Below, one piece after another: positions 21,148-32,049 of a DNA stretch of 64,000 nt. Source of the stretch: Shinisaurus crocodilurus (lineage: Eukaryota; Chordata; Lepidosauria; Squamata; Shinisauridae); assembly GCA_021292165.1 (NCBI GenBank), contig CM037880.1, positions 183,045,085 to 183,109,084 on the forward strand, given 5' to 3'. The position numbers and the translations under genes were made by a program. Position 1 is the stretch's first letter. The number at the start of each line of letters is the position of its first letter. The notes beneath the pieces were generated by a model, which did not search any database, was not told where the DNA came from, and saw only the letters and a program-made list of their open reading frames with translations.

Positions 21148-21598
21148 GGGCGTGTTCGCACGACACAGGAACTGCGGGGGAGCAGGTCCCACGCGGTTCC
21201 CGTGTCGTGCAAACACCCACCGGGGGTGCCCCTGCGGGACGGCCGTGCACGGGATGCATGCAAAGTGACCATGGTCAGTAGAGGGGTAAGCCCCTACTGC
21301 GCGTGGCCACCCTGCCATGCGAACAGCGGGCGGTCGTCCCGCGGGGGCCGCACAGAGGCAGCAGCCCAGAGCGGCCGGAGCTGCCGCCGTTCCATCCTGT
21401 AGGGGAAACGGCCCCTCTGGGCATCCCGGGCCCCGCCCCCTAGTGCTGGGAGGCCTGCACTGCGGTGTGGGGACTGCCGGCTCCACCGGGGTCCGCCCAC
21501 ACGCGCGGGGCACAGGTCATCTGTGGCACCCCGCTGGACCCCGCAGTTTGCCCCGTGGTGCCTCCCCCGCCCGCATCCTGGGTCGTACGAACCAGCCC
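21148..21598. mobile_element. GC-rich element with ~22-bp terminal inverted repeats
   Basis: The left end is GGGCGTGTTCGCACGACACA. The right end on the complementary strand is GGGCTGGTTCGTACGACCCA. The flanks TCATTCA and TCATTCT agree at 6 of 7 bases. The interior is CpG-rich and contains a second hairpin (GCGGTTCCCGTGTCGTGC, about 21194-21211). Long frames on both strands here are a by-product of the GC content. Confidence 0.55.
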
Positions 21599-24289
21599 TC
21601 ATTCTCACTTGTTCACAACAAGCAGAGTTGTTGTGATGCACAAACTGGGCCAATGTCTACATAAAAGTATGAAAATAATTAATCTGTTCTTTATATCTCC
21701 CCCCCAAAAAACTATTAGAAAATGCCCCCAAATACATAGTTCTGATCTTTTAGATTCAGCCAATCAAGCCTATTTCTTGTCCATTTTTACCTACTGGGCT
21801 TTGTGCCCCAGGAAAGCAGCATTATTTGAAGCAGAAATACTGACTGCAAGGTTAGAAAGTAAAATCTGTTTTCTAAATTTATGTGGCCTTTTGGACTTGG
21901 TCCATCTAAATACTGTAATCAAAACCTTATTTCAGATGCCATGGAAACACACTGGGCTAGCTTTAAAGGCAGCCAACAAGCTCCAAAGAGTTCTATCGAA
22001 TAAAGCTATGATGGGAAGTTTACAGGCCTTTAAATTAAAGATCCTCTCAAGAAAAAGTAGGGTTGATGGAAAATACACATTGCTGTGCTCTCCTTGCACC
22101 CCACTCACCAGAGCGGAGAGAACTCCAGGGATCTTCACAGGAGTTCAAAAGTTCATTACCACATGAGTAGTGCTTTGCTCCTACACCCAAAAGAAGACAG
22201 GAAGCAATATATGGGACGAACAGGGTTGGAACTTTACATTTACAACTTATTTGCAATGGGAATAAACATCTTCCCACACTTCACACTTTCTATACACAGG
22301 AGTTTAAATGATCATTGTCACGAGTGGTGAGGTGCCTTTTCTACCTTTGCCTTCAACCAGAAGTTTTTGAAAGTTAAAAGGGAAATTAATGCAGTAATCC
22401 TGTGTACACTTAGTGAGTAGAAATACAGAATAATACAGTAGAGTTCTAAGTACCCATCCATAGGAAAGGATTGCACAGATGAAAAACCTTCAATGTATTT
22501 GTCAAATGTGTGGTTCCTGAGTGTAAATTTAAATTCTGTATAGGACATATAACATTTGTATGAAGAGAAACTAGCAGAGTCAGATATTTCCTGGCAAAAT
22601 CAGTCCTTAAATATGGGAGCCAATTTGGAGAGTCAGTGTATTTCTGCTAGCTTTAATACCAATATTTGGTTTCCTACATGAGAACATTTCCCTATACTTT
22701 TAGACTATTAAGGCCTTCCAAGTGTTTTGTATTTGGTAGAGCTGATTGCATCAATGCAAATCATTCTGATTGTTTACTGGTTCCAATCCATTTTGAAATG
22801 CGGTACTGGAGCATCAGATCTGGACTGAGAAAATAAACAGATTGTAAATACATCTGCAGGATTAAAAGCAGAAGTAGAAAAAAGCACTTGCTACTCATTA
22901 GCGGAAATGAACTATTGAACCCCTGGGTATAGAAAATGGAGCATGTGGGGCGTGTGCCAGTTGTGGAGAGGACCAAGGAACAACTGAGAATATGACATAG
23001 CATAGTGCACTTAGCTAGAGTTCACCAAGGGTAACTTGTGTGATTGTCATGGATACATTTTGGATACTACTTGGAATTTGTTGATGTTGGGAGATTAAAC
23101 AATGGCTAATTTATAACCCTGGCCAATTCTGCAGAGATACGGATCATTGTGTAACAAATGGCAAGATTACTGTATATTGTACATTGCAGCAAAGAGTGGG
23201 TGAGTTATGGTGTAAGGCACAGCCCTAGAACCCATCTATAAATTATGTCACACGTTAGGGGGAGAGGCAGTTGTGACAAATGATAGATTTAGCATTGGTT
23301 AAAATTTGAACTTTAAGTATGAACCCTGCAACCCACTTTAATTACTGCATGTTGTTAGCTTCACTAGTGTGGAAATGGATCATGTCTGACTAGTACATTC
23401 TTGGCATGTTTGAAAAATGTAAGATTAATAGAAAAACACTGTAGTTCACACTAGCCATTCTTTTTGATGATATACATATAAATGAAACCTAGCCAACCAA
23501 TCATATATAGTCAATTCCTTTCTGGACTTAAAGGCCTTATCAATAACTCCAGTGGGAAGAGAAGAAACATTGCTTTTTAGGAAGAATGTAGTCCTCTTTG
23601 GATCAAGCGTCATCATCAGAGAGGGTTATCTTTCAGGGCTTTTTTTTTTTTTTTAATGTTCTCTGAATGATAGGCAATTAGAACCTGACATTTTGTTGAT
23701 TAAGGTTGTTGTTGTACAGATTGTAAAGCCAAGGACTATAAGAGCCTGCAGTCCAGGGGCAGGGTGACATATTCCTCCAGAGAAACCAGGAAATAATCCA
23801 AGTAAAATTCACAGGCCCTTTATCTTGTAATACAAACCTCCATCAAAGAAAGCTGATGTATAGTATGTTCGCGGTGAAATATATTACATTTCATCTGTGA
23901 GCGACTGTGTCCAGAAAAACTGAACCTTTAGGAAAAGTGATAGAGTCACTCTAACTGAAACATTCTCTTTAGTCAAAAAGGAATATTCTTTCTCTTGCCA
24001 CTTCAAAATGAAGAATTATTGTCACTAAATTATGTCTTGCTTGTAGTATACAGTTGCTGAGTGCTGCCTGCATTGATCATGCTATTCAAATATATTGGGG
24101 AAATTCTTCCTTGCAATATATATATAAATATATATATACTTTAAGAAGAGTGGTGCAAAGAAATTTGATACATTGATAGTTGTCATGTAGTAAAAATAAA
24201 CTATGCACCCTTCAGATCCTCACACCATGCATGCAGGTGCACAAAAGGATCTAGTGCATACACACCTGTCAAACAGATTGATGGCATTG
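21599..24289. other. long unassigned stretch
   Basis: It includes the distal part of a 233-codon plus-strand frame that begins in the GC-rich element (see rejected items), a T run at 23638-23655 and a TATA-rich tract at 24116-24141. I recognise no transposon or exon pattern in about 2.7 kb. Confidence 0.5.
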
Positions 24290-24417
24290 TTGAGTCGGAT
24301 CCAGATTTATTCATACTTAGATTAGACCCATTGAAATCAAGTTAGTCATGGCTAACTTAAGTACCATTGATTTCAATGGACCTATTGTAAGTTCGAATAA
24401 ATAACTGGATCCAACCC
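24290..24417. repeat. short palindromic repeat 'P2'
   Basis: GTTGAGTCGGATCCAGATTT at the left faces AACTGGATCCAACCCC at the right. Internally, ACCCATTGAAATCAA faces TTGATTTCAATGG around TTAGTCATGGCTAAC. A related piece lies at 31770-31848. No ORF. Confidence 0.65.
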
Positions 24418-24830
24418 CATAACTATAATAGCACTGCTCACCTATTGGGAATGGAAGGCAGATAGGGAAGGGGCTTAATTTAATAAATTAATTCAATACC
24501 CTCACACACCCCAAAAGGTGATTAGAACTGTCAAAACTGAATTCATCACTATATCCATTGCTTTAAGCTGTAGTGTTGGTTATTAGCTTGTATGGCTTTA
24601 AAAAATGTTCACACACATTTCATGGATGATTGGTCTATTAGCTGTTAGCTATGGTAGCTAAACCTCCATTATGAGAGGTAGTGTACTGCTGCATAGAAGA
24701 TGCTGGGTACAAAGGAGGGCTGTTGACGTTATGCCCTGCATGTAAGCTTCCCAGAAGCCTCTGACTGGCCATTGTATGAAACAGAATCCTGGACTAAATA
24801 ACAGCTTATATTGTTCCAATACAATATAAG

Positions 24831-25149
24831 CAGGTTTCTGCACATGGATATCCTCTTCCAGAATTAACCTTAACACACACAAAGAGATACATGTAAGGTG
24901 ATTGTGATCCATGCTGGATCAGGTCCATATACATCAGGAGTGGGGAACTTGTGGCCCTCCAGATATTGTTGGATTCCAATGCCCAACAGCCACAGCATGC
25001 ATGGCTTATTGTTAGTCAAGCTGTTAGTCTAACAACATCTGGACGTTGAGAGATTGCCCACTCCTGATGTATAGGGATCTGATCCAGCATGGATCACCTT
25101 GTGTGTGTTAGGTTTCATCTGGAAGAGGATACCCATGTGCAGAAACCTG
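24831..25149. repeat. 319-bp nested palindrome containing a hAT-type MITE
   Basis: The outer arms start CAGGTTTCTGCACATGG and end CCATGTGCAGAAACCTG. They include TATCCTCTTCCAG, TAACACACACAA and GATCCATGCTGGATCAG in both orientations. The inner 24935-25066 segment (CAGGAGTGGGGAACTTG...CCCACTCCTG) belongs to the palindromic MITE family. The left arm carries about 25 extra bases near 24878-24900. The whole unit could form one long hairpin. Confidence 0.8.
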
Positions 25150-25843
25150 CTTTCATGCATTGTCCACCAGTTACTGAATTAGCATGAGAACTTATAGATG
25201 AGAGATCAATATCTTCAGGACTAGGCAATTGCCCCCTTGACCATAATAAATAGCCTCCCAAAAATCTTGCCAAAGATTCTGTAAAGGTTTGTACTGTGGA
25301 TGAAAAGTAATGCTTTCCCCCAGCCCAATGGCAGTAGTATAATTGCATGGGCATATTTCCCAATCTCATATTTCTTTCCTCTTTTAATAATATATTTCTG
25401 CAAAGAATAATATCTTCACTCATCTTAAAATTCCCTTCCTCTAATGTCCAACAATGCCAAGGAAATATTATGAACATTAATTATAATCAGTTCCTTCATT
25501 AAAAAGCCACACAAACTTGCACTCAAACTAAGTTTCCGAGGTGATGCCTTGGATAAAAGAACCTATAATGTTGGCCATGATGGGGATTTCCATCCACCCC
25601 AAATGCCTCAGTGGAAGCACCCCACCTTTTAATAATCTCCCTGCAAGAGGTTCTTTTTAGACAGGAATTCTTATGGAGCTGTCTAATGTACTGTCTGCAG
25701 TGAGCAAGGGTGGCAAAAAGCAAGTATCTGTAAACCTTTTTTTCAAGGTTCTACAGGTTGTTTGGGTACTAACTACAAAAATGATCTTCTTTCAGTTAGC
25801 TTCAAAGTATGTTTCTTTTTGAATTTCCACTTTGATGTTATTT
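25150..25843. other. no recognisable gene or repeat
   Basis: Overlapping minus-strand frames at 25115-25477 and 25523-25723 have no family resemblance that I can identify. Confidence 0.45.
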
Positions 25844-25955
25844 GCGCCAGGTAAAAATCAGTGGAACACAGCTTTACTTTGAGGCGACGTTATCAAGCAC
25901 TTAGCACTTCAAATACTGTAAACACTATAAGCGCTATATAAATAATGATAAAATA
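25844..25955 (+). mobile_element. possible LINE/SINE 3'-tail fragment
   Basis: CACTATAAGCGCTATATAAA followed by TAATGATAAAATAAAG resembles the common vertebrate LINE/SINE ending of the AAGCGCTATATAAAT type. No head was identified. Confidence 0.35.
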
Positions 25956-26004
25956 AAGTTGTAAGCCATAAGAGGACAGCTAGATACCTTTTTTTATTCA
26001 TAAC

Positions 26005-27284
26005 TTTCCCTGTACGATGAACTCCACACATTTTTTCATGAGGGAGGTAACAGTTATCATGTCCATTGTAAGGCACTGCATAGCCTTACTTGCAATATTC
26101 ACGTGGAACAGGATGTTGTATCATACTATGACTGATATCAAGAACTTGAAGTCCATCAGTTGGTCTGCTAAACATTGTGCTTCATGGAGAAGACCTGCAT
26201 CTGCTTGGGGCAACTCTGCTACATCGTAAACTTCTTTTGTTTGATACTGAATAGGCTTTACACTGTCTATGCGACTTTCCCAGTGAGTGCCATTCAATGG
26301 CTTCACAGTGAGGTTGGACACACTGTATTTTAGTATCTGCCACCATTGAACAGAGGCAGAGAATAGCACAAAGACGCACTGCAGCATGCTGAAAAGGGTA
26401 ATAGATTCCTTTGATGATGAGGCTGCATCTGAAACTACCAGATTGAGAGAATGACAGCCACAGGGTATGAACGAAGCTCCTCAGTTCAGTGTAAGTAGCC
26501 ATGCCTGGACATCGTTTTTGATCCTTCATGTTGCCTCCATTATCATCATCTGGGCCACAGCAGTCCTTAATGTTAATGTTGCTTTCCCTCAGTGTCTTCA
26601 GCAAGAGTTCCGTAACCCTTTCGCCAGTTGATTCATGAACTGTCCTGAATCCTAAGAAGTGTTCCATTGCACAAATATTTTCCCCATCTTCGTCAATAAA
26701 CAAATCTCACTGTGAACAACATCTTCTCAGAGCAACGTACATCAGGCATGCAATCCAGTATGACAAAGTAATACTTATCTTTGTCCAACCTGTTCTGTAT
26801 GTTCTCTATCACTTCCTTGGCCATAAGGACTATAAGTTCATTCTGAATGGTTTTCCCACAGTAGTGATCATTACACTCCTTTGAAGATACATGCCACAAA
26901 TGCTCTCCCATTAACTCGTTGTACTTGCCAAGCAGGTGCACAAGCACCAGAAAATTTCCATTGTTGTCTGTGAACAGCTTGTCTGAAGATCCCCCGAATG
27001 CCAATTTGTGTACCACCAGGAAGAGTGTAATATGATCCATTAGGCATCTGAGCACACCCCTCCAATGCTGAATGTCTTTATTTATAATCTGCTGATGTTT
27101 TGCATCAATACACTTGTTCTGATTCATTCTATCCACTTGCAGAATGCAGTGAAATGCTTGGCTGACTTTTCATGCTGTTTCAGAATGTCATGCCAGTGTT
27201 TCCAGTCATTGGTCCCAGTACTCCCAAGTGAAGAGAGGTACTCAAGAGAAGCACAACTTGATTCCTATTCCCTTATCACCATGT
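26005..27284 (-). pseudogene. hAT-type transposase (DUF4371/ZMYM1-like), broken
   Basis: In minus-strand order, GTNDWKHWHDILKQHEKSAK (about 27230) and HRNFLKL-like degraded text lead to LAFGGSSDKLFTDNNGNFL (about 26990). Next come GKTIQNELIVLMAKEVIENI, KYYFVILDCMPDV (RNase-H-fold first Asp), EHFLGFRTVHESTGERV, INIKDCCGPDDDNGGNMK, and a C-terminal CEAQ-like ADQLMDFKFLISVIV (about 26150). The order fits vertebrate hAT transposases of the DUF4371 type, often annotated as ZMYM1-like. Frames change near 26700, 26520 and 26390, and a stop interrupts the N-terminal part, so it cannot encode an active enzyme. Terminal repeats were not located. Confidence 0.8.
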
Positions 27285-27587
27285 AAGAAAAAAAATGAAA
27301 CACATCTATCATTCCGCTTGATCCCAGGGCAGGGTGGAGCTGCGGACGAGAATTCTCAGGTGTAGTCCGTGCATGCAATAGTTCTCACATGTGGCCCCCA
27401 GCTTTGTACACATATACATAGGTCTCTGCAGGGGGCAGCAGCAGGGCACCCAATATCACACCTGCATCAGGCCCCATAAACCCTCTGGGTGGCCCTGCAA
27501 AGCTGCCCACGGGGGCTGGGGGGCACCAAAGGCACTCCTTGCCCAGGGTTGTATTTATTCTAGGGCTGGCCCTGGATGTGAATGATT
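27285..27587. other. unassigned, with possible hAT MITE right end at ~27510-27573
   Basis: CACTCCTTGCCCAGGG and TCTAGGGCTGGCCCTG at 27558-27573 resemble the right end of the CAGGGCC-type element at 33555-33708. The rest is not recognised. Confidence 0.35.
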
Positions 27588-27680
27588 GAGGCTGCAATCC
27601 AATGCACACTTATCTGGGAGTAAGCCCCATTGAATACAGTGGGATGTACTTCTGAGCAAACACGCAGAGAATTGTGCTGT
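27588..27680. repeat. P1 palindromic repeat, copy
   Basis: GCTGCAATCCAATGCACACT, GGGAGTAAGCCCCATTGAAT, then GGATGTACTTCTGAGC and AACACGCAGAGAATTG, follow the P1 layout. Confidence 0.65.
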
Positions 27681-27745
27681 ATGAAAACCCAAACAAACCT
27701 TGCTTCCATCTTTGTCACCCTTTTTCACATACACAACTAACAATG

Positions 27746-27833
27746 CAATCCTCTACATGTCTCTTCAGAAGTAAGCCCCATTGAGATCAATGGGACTTAT
27801 TCCCAGGGAAGTGTGTACAGGACTGCAGCCAAT
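27746..27833. repeat. P1 palindromic repeat, copy
   Basis: GCAATCCTCTACATGTCTCT, GAAGTAAGCCCCATTGAGAT, CAATGGGACTTATTCCC and GTGTACAGGACTGCAGCC form a complete inverted unit centred on CCATTGAGATCAATGG. Confidence 0.75.
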
Positions 27834-28104
27834 ACACCTGTTCACTGTTGAAATGAAGATAAATGCTTGTGATGTTTCTAAGGCTGGGTCTGCTCCCATA
27901 GTGAGCCCACCTGCCAGGTGGCTTTTTCCCTAGGCTATTTCCCAGGAAGATGTCATATACCAGCTACTGTCCTTGGAACACTCTATCACATGGCTAAGGG
28001 ACTATAGGTGTCCAACCTATAAGAGCTATAAAGTACCACATATGGCTTTAGTTTACAGACTTTAGATTAGATGCAGGTGTCTGAGACCTAGGACAAAGCC
28101 CCTG

Positions 28105-28171
28105 ACTGCCATCCTATACACACTTAACTGGGTATAAGTTCCACTGAACTCAGTGGGGCTTACTTTTGGGT
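28105..28171. repeat. P1 palindromic repeat, partial
   Basis: GCCATCCTATACACACTTAA, TAAGTTCCACTGAACTCAGT and GGGCTTACTTTTGGGT match the left and central parts of P1. Confidence 0.6.
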
Positions 28172-28648
28172 TAGGGTGGCCCAGCATCCTACTTTACTGA
28201 GGATAGTTCTCTATTCAAAGCAGTGTCAGGTAAGGTGAGCTAGTCAGGTGACTAGGTAAGCCATGTGTGGCTCATGCTGGCTCAGCTTGTCTGAGTGTGG
28301 AAAGCTAAGCAGGGTCAGGCCTGGTTATTACTTGGAATGGATGGGAGACCCCTCCTCTAGTTTCCGGCATTGAGCAGGGTGTTGGACCTGATGGCCTTGT
28401 AGGTACCTTCCAACTCTATGATCTATGAATCTATGTGCTTGCTCAATCAACAGTTGCCCAGGTTCTAACTGTTGATGAGCATTGTCAAGGCTACTGTGCT
28501 CCCGTCCTTCTTAAGGTTCCTTATCTTTAAACAGGCCTTGAACTGGACAGCCCTTCAAACAGAGGACACCTTTCAATAGTGGACTGTCCTCCGAGAGCCC
28601 TACAAAAACATGACTGTCCTCTGTAAGGCAGAACACATGGCCACCCTA
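28172..28648. mobile_element. possible TIR element TAGGGTGGCC...GGCCACCCTA
   Basis: TAGGGTGGCC at 28172 faces GGCCACCCTA ending at 28648. GGACAGCCCTTC, GGACTGTCCTCC and GACTGTCCTCTG repeat inside. A 5S-CR1 SINE sits between the ends. No matching target duplication was found, so the pairing of the two ends is tentative. Confidence 0.35.
28262..28434 (+). mobile_element. 5S-CR1 SINE, copy 5
   Basis: A full-length plus copy from GTGTGGCTCATGCTGGC, through GGAAAGCTAAGCAGGGTCAG, to the tail TCTATGATCTATGAATCTAT. It carries a small duplication in the 5S C-box region (TTGGAATGGATGGGAGACC). Confidence 0.85.
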
Positions 28649-28902
28649 GAAAAGAGGAAGAAGATCCACGAGAGGTTAAAAAAAAGATGCAGGCAAGGGA
28701 AATATGGCACTGTTACTATGGGAGCACAGTTCATGAGTGTGTGACCATTGGCCAACATGGGACAGTGGTCTTTGAATGTCTCAGCCAACTGTACCACAAA
28801 AGGTGGTACGTGACATGGTTGGGGAAATCTGAAATTATTCCTAGTGATAGAGCTCTGGATATAGAGCTATACAGTTTAATTGAGCAATGTTATACATTAG
28901 TG

Positions 28903-28988
28903 CAGCCTTCCCCGACTGGGTGCCCTGCAGATGTTTTGGACCTCAACTCCCAGCATTCCTAACCATTGGCCATGCTGTGTTAGTGGGC
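28903..28988 (+). mobile_element. half copy of palindromic hAT-type MITE
   Basis: CAGCCTTCCCCGACTGGG, CAGATGTTTTGGACCTC, AACTCCCAGCATTCC and CATTGGCCATGC form one arm and the centre of the family. The second arm is replaced by a different foldback repeat. Confidence 0.65.
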
Positions 28989-29330
28989 TGGGTTGCACAA
29001 TCGTTTCAGCCCCACGTGGCTTATTCAAGCCACGATGGGTTGCGGTGCCCACCAGCAGCCATTCTGAATATTCAAGCCATGGTGGGAGGTTGCTGTGGCT
29101 TATTGTGTCATGCGAACCCAGCGAGGGTGGCTTATGCAAGGCTTAAACAATGGACTGTTAACAGGACCGTCAACAGGATTAAACCATGGGCTGTTTTAGG
29201 CTTATGTGAGGGTCATTTAACCCTCACATAAGCCACCCTCGCCGGGTTGGTATGACACGGTAAGCCACGTCACCCACCCACCCACCATGGCTTAAATATT
29301 CAAAAGAATATTGTGGTACATGCCATGGCT
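28989..29330. repeat. cluster of hairpin repeats
   Basis: A perfect 15-bp inverted pair, GGCTTATGTGAGGGT (29199-29213) against ACCCTCACATAAGCC (29220-29234), sits inside wider partial pairs (GCGAGGGTGGCTTATG near 29122, ATAAGCCACCCTCGCC near 29228). GTGTCATGCGAACCCAG and GGGTTGGTATGACACGG are end-type motifs shared with 55053 and 60369. CACGTGGCTTATTCAAGCCA adds another hairpin. Confidence 0.65.
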
Positions 29331-30477
29331 TAAGCCAGCCATGGTGGACTGCAGTAATTGAGCAAATCCAGTGACAGTGTCTGATGTCTGCACTAAATTC
29401 CTGACTTGGGGGGGGAGGGGGAGATTCAGATAAAAGCAATAGCAGCTTCCTACTACATAGACCATCTTAACACTTCAATTTAGCCATGCTTCAGGTGAAT
29501 TAACTGTGCACTGTCCCCTTAAGGACAACCCAGCCTCCCCCACCCCCAGCCTTCTCATAACTAGGAGATATCCTCTGCAGGCATAGGTTAAGGGCCCTGC
29601 CAGGGAGCTGTATAACCCCCTGTTAAGAAACATGACAATTTAACCAATGCCTGTGTGGAACCTGTATGTTAAAGTCAAAGTTCAGCAGGTACTAAAAAGA
29701 GCTTCTGAAGCGCCCCTAGGGGTTATGGGACAATGTCCTTTGCAAACATCCTGATGGAAGGAGCTGGGACTGGGAGAGGGCCCATGTGAATGGGTGTGGT
29801 CTGTTTGTAGTCTGAGCTGCCTGCATGGATGCAGGCTCTCCTCTGACCCCAGCCATGGAAATTAACCCTCTCCCTTCCGGCAGGATTGATGGTGAATAGT
29901 TGATAGATGAAAAGCAGCAAGGGCTCCCCCCACCCCCATGTCAAGGGCTTTCCCCAATCTCCAGTTCTAGTACACAATCCAATCACAATTTAAGTTACAG
30001 GGACGGAAAATGTGCCCGAGTTAGCTCCAGCAAGGAAAACACTTGTTCTGAGCTTTGGGACTTACTCAGTGTGCACTTGTTTGCTCTGGTACGGCTTCCT
30101 TCGTTTTGAACGTCAGATCTCATTGGTCACATTTACTGTTGGAACGTCCAAGAGAGCTATGATCTGATGCCTTTTCTCTGTGTTGGCAGGTTTGATAGGA
30201 ACAGATGCCAAAAAGACTCCAACAAGGACTGAACTGTTAAGCACAAATACACTGATTCAGTTGGGAAGAATTATATGTTGCTGACCTTATTAGCAGTTGC
30301 AATTAACTTTGGCTCTGGGAAAGACAAGCTTTTTGAACATGTTCCACAGATGGGTTGAAGGGAGGTCAGGGAGAGCTTATCTCATTTATTTAATGCATTT
30401 GTTAAATGAAAGCCTTCTAAATCACTTGTCCCCATTCAGGTTATACATATATCTAGCCTATGTAGTTGCTTGTTGCT
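29331..30477. other. no recognisable gene or repeat
   Basis: A G-rich tract lies at 29409-29422. The small frames (29723-29986, 29900-30109) are not recognised. Confidence 0.45.
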
Positions 30478-30508
30478 TGTTGTTGCTGTTGTTGTTGTTG
30501 TTGTTGTA
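30478..30508. repeat. (GTT)n microsatellite
   Basis: GTT units with one GTTGCT interruption. Confidence 0.85.
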
Positions 30509-31016
30509 ATAACTGTACTTCTCCATATTACCTCTAGCTCTCTGCTGTTTTCTTTCCTCCACTTGCTTTACCTTTTCTTAGCCTTGGCCTCTGGATTGCA
30601 TGACTTCAGCAGGACTGTGCATGGTCCCAGCTGTCCAACTGCCTAGATTAATTTGCAGGATGGAGACCTTATCTTGTAAATAATTCACTGGGGTGGGGGT
30701 GGGGGAAGAAAGCTGATGTGAAACCCAATTAGCATTGGGACTTTGGAGCAGAAAAGTAATACAAATGGAATTTGTAAAAAAAGTAAAACAGTTATTAAGA
30801 GCACAGTGGTGTCATTTTATAATAAACAATTTTACTTTGAGACACTTATGTGACACCTTTATTAGTCAGAGCCCCATGTTTGCCTTTGTGGGAATAATTT
30901 TCTGGTCGAATGTGTCTTTGCAAAATGTGCCTTTGTGTTTAAAATGCTTTTTTAAAAAAATGCAAATAGCATCAGCTTAAGGGCATGTGATATTTATTTG
31001 GATCGCAGCAAGTGAG
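30509..31016. other. no recognisable gene or repeat
   Basis: Unassigned. It holds a G-rich GGTGGGGGTGGGGG stretch at 30691-30704 and an 81-codon frame at 30735-30980 with no recognisable motif. Confidence 0.45.
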
Positions 31017-31200
31017 GAGGGGAAATTTAACCCTTTCCGCTCTGTTGCAGTCCTGAGGAAAATCCCTCCTCTAGCTGGTATTTGTTTGGTGGGAAATCCT
31101 CTACTGGTGCCACTGGGGAATCTCCCCCTATGAATTGCACAGTCAGAGGAGGGATTTTCCTCAATACTGCAACAGGGAGGAAAGAGTTTAATTCTCCTCC
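31017..31200. repeat. foldback repeat with ~54-bp arms
   Basis: The left arm has AACCCTTTCCGCTCTGTTGC and GAGGAAAATCCCTCCTCT. The right arm is its inverse (AGAGGAGGGATTTTCCTC, then GCAACAGGGAGGAAAGAGTT). The spacer is about 75 bp. It has no ORF and no clear target duplication. Confidence 0.75.
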
Positions 31201-31431
31201 ACCCCTTGCTATGATCCCAATAATTATCAGGACCCCACCATCTGCTGATGGCTGCTATTTCCATCTTTTAAAAACCAGCATGTTAAATTCAAAGACCTAC
31301 AGTCTTTGAACTTTGGTAGTCCATCAGTTGGCCTCCAATGGGCTGTAGGATATTTCCGAAGTGCCATTTCATTCATTGGTGGGGGGGCAATTCCCCCCTG
31401 CCCCCCCAAGTCCCCCAAACAAGATCTCATC

Positions 31432-31590
31432 TAGTCAGGAAAGGCTAGTGACTCCCATTTCGGTGGGGCTCCTCTCCTTGTCCATTGCAGGTTTTGCAGC
31501 TTTTATTTGGAGTTTTATAGCAGCTATCCATGGTGCTGTAATCAATCCCCAAAATAGGTACGCCACCATGGAACACCATGGATAGGTCCT
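31432..31590. mobile_element. truncated relative of the 11276 foldback element
   Basis: GGCTAGTGACTCCCATTTCG, TGGGGCTCCTCTCC, TAGCAGCTATCCATGGTGCT and ACCATGGAACACCATGGATA match the left arm and centre of 11276-11475. The right arm is absent. Confidence 0.7.
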
Positions 31591-31697
31591 ATGAAGGTCC
31601 TTGTTTCTTTGCGACTATTTACAAAAATTGAAGCCACAATTATTTGTCTCTCTGCTGTTGAGATGCACCATTTTGTTCTTCCTATGATATAATATAC

Positions 31698-31848
31698 AAC
31701 AGGGGTGGAGAACCTCAGGCCTGGAGTCTCAGTCTGGCCTGGAGTCTTCCTGGGGTCCCCAGATGGCCATGACTTAGTCATACTAAGAGCAGACCCATTG
31801 AATTGGATGGGACTTACATTAGTCTAGATATGACTAAATCCAGATCAA
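31698..31848. repeat. hAT-type left end plus P2-type repeat
   Basis: CAGGGGTGGAGAACCTCAGG at 31699 resembles a hAT MITE left end. It is followed at 31770 by GACTTAGTCATACTAAGAGC, AGACCCATTGAATTGG and TAGATATGACTAAATCC, which match the P2 palindrome. I treat them as adjacent fragments. Confidence 0.45.
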
Positions 31849-31913
31849 ACCCAATGAATGTACATGCCACAAGACTAAGAACTGGATCACGTATGAAGGT
31901 TAATGCTCTAAAG

Positions 31914-32049
31914 CAGGGCTTTCCAACCTTGGGTCCCCAGATGTTGCTGGCCTACAGCTCCCAGCATACCCAGCCAGCATGGCTAATGGCAAGGGATTCT
32001 GGGAGCTGTAGTCCAGCAACATCTGGGGACCCAAGGTTGGAGAGCCCTG
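31914..32049. mobile_element. palindromic hAT-type MITE, best-preserved copy
   Basis: 136 bp, starting CAGGGCTTTCCAACCTTGGG and ending CCCAAGGTTGGAGAGCCCTG. The arms pair almost perfectly for about 60 bp. The identical 8-bp flanks CTCTAAAG are at 31906-31913 and 32050-32057. This is the family reference for 590, 4193, 11107, 24935, 28903, 41163, 54669 and 60914. It has no coding capacity and depends on a transposase supplied elsewhere. Confidence 0.92.

Noticed and set aside
21145..21653. Several overlapping Pro/Arg/Gly-rich frames on both strands
   Set aside because: Stop codons are rare in GC-rich DNA. The frames track the GC-rich inverted-repeat element, not a gene.
21465..22166. A 233-codon plus-strand open frame
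   Set aside because: The first third lies in the GC-rich element and the rest in unique AT-rich sequence. There is no domain, no compositional consistency and no family resemblance. It is most likely a chance frame.
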